NCBI GenBank assembly: GCA_018816925.1
Contig: JAHIUP010000021.1
Location: 1 to 10,940 of the forward strand
DNA from: Patescibacteria group bacterium
GTDB taxonomy: Bacteria; Patescibacteriota; Minisyncoccia; Minisyncoccales; UBA10102
Length of the DNA stretch: 10,940 bases
Direction of reading: 5' to 3'
Both the position numbers and the translations under genes were made by a program. Numbering within the stretch: position 1 is the stretch's first letter; every line of letters begins with the position of its first letter. Below the pieces are notes generated by a model. It was not told the DNA's origin, searched no databases, and saw only the letters and a list, made by a program, of their open reading frames with translations. This document shows, in pieces, positions 6,786 to 10,940 of this stretch.

Positions 6786-8425
6786 TGAATCTTACGAAAG
6801 AACTGCAGGCGTTTCTCATGGGTGAGGTGCAAGACGACCTGGACACGAGAAAGAAGTACAGCCGCGATACGAGCTTGTTTGAGGTAATGCCGCGCCTCGT
6901 GGTATTCCCCAAGAATGTAGAAGACCTCTCCAAGCTCGTGAAGTTTGTGAAGGCGCACCCCGAAGAGCGCCTTTCTTTGACTTGCAGGTCAGGGGGTACG
7001 GATATGTCTGGCGGGGCTTTGGGAGAGAGCATTATCGTGGATATGTCCAGGCACTTCACGAAACTCAAGGAATTGGGGGAAGGGTATGCGGTGGTGGAGC
7101 CGGGCATGTTCTACCGGGACTTTGAAAAGGAAACACTCAAGAAGGGACTTCTCCTCCCTTCGTTCCCAGCTTCTTGGGAAACCTGCACGGTGGGCGGTAT
7201 GGCGGCGAATAATTCTGCAGGCGAGAAAACCCTTAAGTACGGCAAGACCGAGGACTACATATTGCGGCTCAAAGCGGTGCTGGCAGACGGCAACGAGTAT
7301 GTCGTGGAACCTCTTCAAGGAGAGAAGCTCAAAGAGAAGCTTGCTTCTCCAGGATTCGAGGGAGACCTCTACGGGAAGATGTATAAGATGATAAGCGAGA
7401 ACCATGAGATACTCTCGCAAGCTAAGCCCGATGTCTCCAAGAATTCGGCGGGCTACGCGCTCTGGAATATTTGGCGCAAGCCCACGTTTGACCTGACCCA
7501 GCTTTTCTGCGGTTCCCAAGGAACCTTGGGTATTATTACTGAAATTACCTTTCGTCTCGTGCGCCCAGCAGCGCACTCCGCCCTTTTGGTGCTTTTCCTC
7601 CGGGATATTGGCAAATTAGCTGAAGTGGTGGAGCGCGTGATGCAGTATGAGCCGGAAAGCTTTGAAGCGTACGATGACCACACACTGAAGTTTGCCCTTA
7701 TGCACCTGCCGGATTTCGTGCGGCTCCTCAAGGGGAACGTGTTTTCCCTTTCCTGGCAGTTCCTTCCAGAGTTTCTCTTGTTCTTGAAGGGAGGGTTCCG
7801 ACTTCCCAAGTTCGTTCTGCTAGCTGAATTCACTGGAGACAGCGAGCTGGAAGCGCGCGAAAAAGCAAGGGACGCGGAGAACGCTTTGGAGTCCCTTAGC
7901 TTGCAGACGCACCTCACGAAGAGCGAAAAGGAAGTGAAGAAGTACTTTACGGTGAGAAGGGAAAGCTACAATCTTCTGCGCAAGCACGTGAAGGGCAAGA
8001 GGACAGCTCCCTTTATTGATGATGTTATTGTGAAGCCGGAGTTCCTGCCAGAGTTCCTCCCCAAGCTCACGAAGATCTTGAAACGCTATCCCCAGCTCCT
8101 CTACACCGTATTCGGGCACGCGGGAGACGGAAACTTTCATATCATTCCCTTAATGAATCTTGAGAATCGCGAGAACCGCGAGCTCATATTTAAGCTTTCC
8201 CAAGAGGTGTATGAGCTCGTGTTCAGCTATCGCGGCTCCATGACCGCCGAGCACAACGATGGCATCGTACGCACTCCTTTTCTCAAAGCAATGTACGGGG
8301 CGGAAGTAGAAAAGCTCTTTCGGGAAACGAAGCTTGCGTTTGACCCAAATGATATATTCAATCCAGGCAAGAAGGTGAATGGTTCCGTGCAGTACGCCAT
8401 AGAGCATATAGCAGAAAAGAACTAA
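6785..8425 (+). CDS. FAD-linked D-lactate/glycolate-type dehydrogenase (GlcD/DLD family)
   Basis: Flavoprotein of the vanillyl-alcohol-oxidase fold expected to oxidise a 2-hydroxyacid (D-lactate, glycolate or similar) to the 2-ketoacid, passing electrons to an unknown acceptor. It is 546 aa from ATG 6785; an ATG at 6776 adds three residues but overlaps the -10 box. Visible: the FAD_binding_4 domain with PRLVVFPKNVEDLSKLVKFV, the pyrophosphate-binding RSGGTDMSGGAL, and the TVGGMAANNSAGEKTLKYG segment; then the C-terminal FAD-oxidase domain with VFGHAGDGNFHI (His near residue 448 counted from the 6776 start), the TAEHNDGIVRTP motif and the FDPNDIFNPGKKV ending. No cysteine-rich Fe-S domain follows, unlike larger relatives. 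No signal peptide or membrane helix is evident, so it is cytosolic or peripheral. Substrate is unproven; the D-lactate dehydrogenase in the preceding operon makes D-lactate a natural guess. The glycosyltransferase gene follows after 10 nt. Confidence 0.88.
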   Translation: MNLTKELQAFLMGEVQDDLDTRKKYSRDTSLFEVMPRLVVFPKNVEDLSKLVKFVKAHPEERLSLTCRSGGTDMSGGALGESIIVDMSRHFTKLKELGEGYAVVEPGMFYRDFEKETLKKGLLLPSFPASWETCTVGGMAANNSAGEKTLKYGKTEDYILRLKAVLADGNEYVVEPLQGEKLKEKLASPGFEGDLYGKMYKMISENHEILSQAKPDVSKNSAGYALWNIWRKPTFDLTQLFCGSQGTLGIITEITFRLVRPAAHSALLVLFLRDIGKLAEVVERVMQYEPESFEAYDDHTLKFALMHLPDFVRLLKGNVFSLSWQFLPEFLLFLKGGFRLPKFVLLAEFTGDSELEAREKARDAENALESLSLQTHLTKSEKEVKKYFTVRRESYNLLRKHVKGKRTAPFIDDVIVKPEFLPEFLPKLTKILKRYPQLLYTVFGHAGDGNFHIIPLMNLENRENRELIFKLSQEVYELVFSYRGSMTAEHNDGIVRTPFLKAMYGAEVEKLFRETKLAFDPNDIFNPGKKVNGSVQYAIEHIAEKN

Positions 8426-8435
8426 CATACTTTCA

Positions 8436-9710
8436 ATGCTTCAAAAAGTAGAAGACCTTAAGAATGTATCCTCTAAAGAAGTGCTGGGTTATGCGACTGG
8501 GGAGCACGCAAAGGAGATTGAGGAACTCGCCAAGTCCCTGCGCGGCAAGCGGGTACTGCATATTAATGCGACGCCGCAGGGAGGGGGAGTGGCAGAAATT
8601 CTCAAGAGTTTGATTCCCTATCTTCGCGCCTTCGGAGTGGAAGCCGAGTGGTACGCTTTTGATCCCGCCCAAGCGCCCTCCGGGTTCTTTGGTTTTACGA
8701 ACCGTCTCCACAATGCCCTGCAAGGGGAGCCCACGGAGTTTTACCAAGAAGAGTGGGCTACCTATGAGCGTGTGGGACAGCAGGTGGCAGCCGAACTAGA
8801 TGAGATTCCCCACGATGTGCTCGTCGTGCACGACCCCCAGCCCCTGCCCGCGGCGCGTTTCCTTTCCCATAAGTTGCCTCGTATTCTTTTCATACATATT
8901 GATACGGTTAATCCCCAAAAGGGCGCGTGGGGGCATGTCCTGCCCTTTGTGGAGGAATACGACCAGGTAGTGTTCAGCAACGAGGAGTTCGTGAATTCAC
9001 ACATTTCTCGAGAGAGGTTCCGGGTGTTTCAGCCCGCCATCGACCCATTGGCCGCAAAGCAGCGCATGGTGCCCCAAGAGGAGGCGCGTTCCTTTCTTGT
9101 TCCTTTTGGGATTCCCCGGGAGGGTTCTCTTGTGGTGCAGGTTTCCCGTTTTGACATCTGGAAGAACCCATCGGGAGTGGTGGAGGCATTCCGTATTGCC
9201 CGCCAGAATTGCCCCGGCACGAAACTCGCCCTCGTGGGATTCCAGGAGGCAAAGGACAATCCGGAGGCGACGAAGGTGTACGAACGCGTGAAGGTGATGG
9301 CCCAGGGAGAAAAGGACATCTTCTTGTTCTTTGATCCTGAAGTTCTTGCGGGTTCCTCCATTGGGGAATTTACCATGATGGTTCAGAATGCCGCCGATGT
9401 GGTGGTGCAGAACTCCATTCGCGAGGGATTCGGTCTTACCGCAACGGAAGCTATGTGGAAGGGGAAGGCGGTCGTGGGAGGGCCGGCCTCCGGTATTCAA
9501 AAGCAGATTATTCGGGGAGAGAATGGCCTTATTGCGGTGAGCGTGGAAGAGCTTGCCGCCTCCCTTGAGTACATGCTCACGGACAAGGAGGCGAGGGCGC
9601 GTCTGGGAACTGCCGCAAAAGAGAGCGTACGCAAGAGTTTTCTCATGCCGCGTCTTCTTTTGGACCATTTGCGCCTTTATAAAGAGCTTGTTTCCCCTGT
9701 GGAGAACTAA
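8436..9710 (+). CDS. treT: GT4 glycosyltransferase, TreT-like (trehalose glycosyltransferring synthase)
   Basis: Retaining GT-B glycosyltransferase. TreT enzymes join glucose from an NDP-glucose to free glucose to form trehalose, reversibly. It has 424 aa, close to TreT length. Visible: HINATPQGGGVAEIL (42-56), a TreT hallmark; VVHDPQPLPAARFL; HIDTVNP; the donor-domain start SRFDIWKNPSGVVEAFR (from Ser237); LALVGFQEAKDNPEA; NAADVVVQNSIREGFGLTATE, containing the E-x7-E motif (Glu330 and Glu338); and KGKAVVGGPASGI. No signal peptide, so cytosolic. The ATG at 8436 has no Shine-Dalgarno, and the 10-nt gap implies co-transcription with the flavin dehydrogenase. A related NDP-sugar-dependent synthase with another acceptor is the main alternative; the symbol is by resemblance. 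The stop lies only 5 nt before the first pairing base of the riboswitch. Confidence 0.75.
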   Translation: MLQKVEDLKNVSSKEVLGYATGEHAKEIEELAKSLRGKRVLHINATPQGGGVAEILKSLIPYLRAFGVEAEWYAFDPAQAPSGFFGFTNRLHNALQGEPTEFYQEEWATYERVGQQVAAELDEIPHDVLVVHDPQPLPAARFLSHKLPRILFIHIDTVNPQKGAWGHVLPFVEEYDQVVFSNEEFVNSHISRERFRVFQPAIDPLAAKQRMVPQEEARSFLVPFGIPREGSLVVQVSRFDIWKNPSGVVEAFRIARQNCPGTKLALVGFQEAKDNPEATKVYERVKVMAQGEKDIFLFFDPEVLAGSSIGEFTMMVQNAADVVVQNSIREGFGLTATEAMWKGKAVVGGPASGIQKQIIRGENGLIAVSVEELAASLEYMLTDKEARARLGTAAKESVRKSFLMPRLLLDHLRLYKELVSPVEN

Positions 9711-9715
9711 GGGTA

Positions 9716-9882
9716 ACGCATACAACCCCTGGATACTTGACTGCTTGCCGTTCTTCTTCTACCCTAGGAACTATAAAGGTTCGTTTCCAAGGCGTTTATC
9801 CAGAGGAAGTGGGTGAGAATCCCACGCTCCCCCGGAACGGTAATTCCCCTTGAGGGATAAGCCCGATCGACTGGATGTGCGT
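9716..9882 (+). promoter_or_regulatory. Cobalamin (B12) riboswitch aptamer
   Basis: RNA element that senses a cobalamin and controls the downstream secreted protein. The conserved core is recognisable: AGGTTCG early (about 9776), then AGAGGAAGTGGGTGAGAATC (9802-9821) and CCACGCTCCCCCGGAACGGT (9822-9841), matching the B12-box order GGGAA..GGTG.GAAT..GC....C.GGTAA of the btuB leader. A short hairpin (TCCC..GGGA) follows, then AAGCCCGA (9859-9866), identical to the equivalent stretch of E. coli btuB as I recall it. Outer stem P1 is proposed between ACGCATA (9716-9722) and TGTGCGT (9876-9882), with one G-U pair. The left boundary rests on this pairing. The aptamer begins 5 nt after the treT-like stop, so its promoter may lie inside that gene or it may be read through from upstream. 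Confidence 0.85.
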
Positions 9883-9962
9883 ATATACGTTAGAAGTGTT
9901 GTGTCCCTCGCGGGCGGGGATGGCTTCTTCTTGAGATTCGCTTCCAGCGGACCTTAGGTTGC

Positions 9963-9986
9963 CTCCTCTTCCAGAGGAGTTTTTCT
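9963..9986 (+). promoter_or_regulatory. Riboswitch expression platform: SD-sequestering hairpin
   Basis: CTCCTCT (9963-9969), loop TCC, then AGAGGAG (9973-9979) form a perfect 7-bp hairpin followed by TTTTTC. The right arm is the only strong Shine-Dalgarno sequence in the window and lies 7 nt before the ATG at 9987, so closing the hairpin would hide the ribosome site. The T-run also gives it a terminator-like look. Linker 9883-9962 holds a small hairpin CGCT-TCC-AGCG (9939-9949) with the same TCC loop, and otherwise no recognised element. Translational control is the simpler reading; termination cannot be excluded. Confidence 0.7.
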
Positions 9987-10940
9987 ATGTCCAAATTCTT
10001 TCCTTTTCTTTTCATTCTAGTTCTCGTTCCTTTTCTCTTGGGAGCGGCTTCCTTCTCTACGCGAGCGAGCGAGGCACAGGAGGCGACCTCGCGCGCGGTT
10101 TCGTATCTCAAGACCCAGGAATCCTCTCCTTGGATTGTTATGGCTTTGGCTGCTGCCGGAGAGAGTCCGGATGCGGAGTTCCTCAAGGATTCCTCGGGCT
10201 TGGAAACCGCGAACGACGTGAGCAAGCACGTGCTCGCCCTGGCGGCAGCGGGCAAAGACCCACGCAGTTTTCCAGACGAGGACCTGGTGGCTCGCCTCAA
10301 GGGATTCTTTGACGGGAGCCAGTTCGAAAGTCCGGACACCCTCAACGACGACATGTGGGCAGTTCTTGCTTTGCGGGCCGTTGGAGTGGGTACGGGAGAC
10401 CCCGCAGTGGCGGGAGCTGTGTCCTTTCTCTTAGAGAACCAGAACGAAGACGGGGGATGGGCCTGGAACAAGGGAGGAGCCAGCGACACCAACGACACGA
10501 GCATCGGGGTCATTGCGCTCTTGGAGGCAGGCATGGAAAGCGGGAACGCGGCAATCCAGGACGCGGTCTCGTATCTCAAGACAGCGCAGAACGAAGACGG
10601 GGGATTCCCTTACGATCCTTTGAGCCCTTACGGAACGGATTCGGATGCGAATTCGGACGCCTTCGTGGGAGCCGCCATCTCCAAGCTCGGGCAGGACCCC
10701 GCTTCCTGGGAAAAGAACGGGAATAATCTGGTGAGTCATTTGCTTTCGCTTCAGGCGGAAGAAGGATTCTTTGCCTACCAGGAGGGACAGGGGGAGAATG
10801 CGTTTACTTCAGTTACTACCGCCCAAGCCGTTATAGCCCTCACCTCTGTTTCCTATCCCGTGGCTTCTCTTCCAGAACGCAGTTTCGTGGAGGTGTCCTT
10901 TCGTATTGAGGGGGCCTCCTCTGAAGTGTGCCGCGGGAAG
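9987..10940 (+). CDS. Secreted prenyltransferase-repeat protein with apparent DUF4430 start, transcobalamin-like; 3'-partial
   Basis: Probable extracellular or surface cobalamin-binding protein. The frame runs 318 codons and is still open at the window end. Residues 1-22 form a signal peptide (MSKFFPFLFILVLVPFLLGA), with a likely signal-peptidase I site near ASEA (27-30) and no lipobox Cys. Residues about 33-290 contain repeated alpha/alpha units of the squalene-cyclase/prenyltransferase type, such as AVSYLKTQE (37-45), AVSFLLENQNEDGGWAW (144-160), AVSYLKTAQNEDGGFPYD (193-210) and LVSHLLSLQAEEGFFAY (248-264). From about residue 300, VEVSFRIEGASSEVCRGK resembles the first strand of DUF4430. 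An alpha/alpha barrel plus DUF4430 is the layout of intrinsic factor and transcobalamin, and the B12 riboswitch directly upstream supports corrinoid binding. The start is fixed by AGAGGAG 7 nt upstream. No catalytic terpene-cyclase DxDD motif was seen. Function is inferred; the C-terminal domain is mostly beyond the window. Confidence 0.8.
   Translation, partial: MSKFFPFLFILVLVPFLLGAASFSTRASEAQEATSRAVSYLKTQESSPWIVMALAAAGESPDAEFLKDSSGLETANDVSKHVLALAAAGKDPRSFPDEDLVARLKGFFDGSQFESPDTLNDDMWAVLALRAVGVGTGDPAVAGAVSFLLENQNEDGGWAWNKGGASDTNDTSIGVIALLEAGMESGNAAIQDAVSYLKTAQNEDGGFPYDPLSPYGTDSDANSDAFVGAAISKLGQDPASWEKNGNNLVSHLLSLQAEEGFFAYQEGQGENAFTSVTTAQAVIALTSVSYPVASLPERSFVEVSFRIEGASSEVCRGK

Noticed and set aside
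9553..9816. Small + strand open frame running from the glycosyltransferase into the riboswitch
   Set aside because: Out of frame with treT over most of its length and ends inside the conserved aptamer; no motif or start signal supports it.
9890..10579. Minus-strand open frame (229 codons) opposite the secreted protein
   Set aside because: Low-complexity S/R/K-rich translation, covers the riboswitch platform and opposes a gene with a signal peptide, a good ribosome site and clear repeats.
9987..10940. Terpene cyclase or protein prenyltransferase as the enzyme function
   Set aside because: The alpha/alpha repeats resemble that fold, but the protein is exported, shows no DxDD-type catalytic motif in the visible part, sits behind a B12 riboswitch and appears to enter a DUF4430-like domain.

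Overview
The window reads as a compact bacterial chromosome segment with every gene on the + strand and very little intergenic DNA. The likely source is a small-genome bacterium of the Patescibacteria/CPR type, Parcubacteria-like; this is an inference. Supporting signs are a release-factor methyltransferase (prmC) carrying a 7-bp tandem repeat just before its SAM-binding motif, touching or overlapping genes almost without Shine-Dalgarno sites, two TATAAT boxes placed for leaderless transcripts, and a short divergent enolase. The TATAAT boxes, prmC and a cobalamin riboswitch argue against an archaeon, although several enzymes here are also common in archaea.

Layout. 1-627: 3' part of prmC, open at the left edge, with a palindromic element (16-70) and the 7-mer repeat (100-134) inside the open frame. 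652-6624: a four-gene block encoding MOFRL-type glycerate 2-kinase, PEP synthase, NAD-dependent D-2-hydroxyacid (probably D-lactate) dehydrogenase and enolase. Genes overlap by 8 nt or abut, except for one roughly 100-nt AT-rich gap bounded by 12-bp inverted repeats (4332-4430). 6629-6676: a weak candidate terminator. 6785-9710: a second transcription unit with a flavin-linked D-lactate/glycolate-type dehydrogenase and a TreT-like GT4 glycosyltransferase. 9716-9882: a cobalamin riboswitch, followed by a hairpin that captures the Shine-Dalgarno site. 9987-10940 (open at the right edge): a secreted protein with prenyltransferase-like alpha/alpha repeats leading into what looks like a DUF4430 domain, the architecture seen in transcobalamin and intrinsic factor.

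How the genes fit together. Glycerate to 2-phosphoglycerate to PEP to pyruvate to D-lactate is encoded contiguously. That is the lower half of a non-phosphorylative or semi-glycolytic route ending in fermentation, with PEP synthase in the place where pyruvate kinase would normally act. The flavin dehydrogenase could reoxidise D-lactate or a related hydroxyacid, and the TreT-like enzyme would make or break trehalose using NDP-glucose. The most interesting part is the right end: a B12-sensing RNA in front of a secreted transcobalamin-like protein, suggesting a corrinoid-scavenging system in a reduced genome. All calls come from reading the sequence; no database searches were run.
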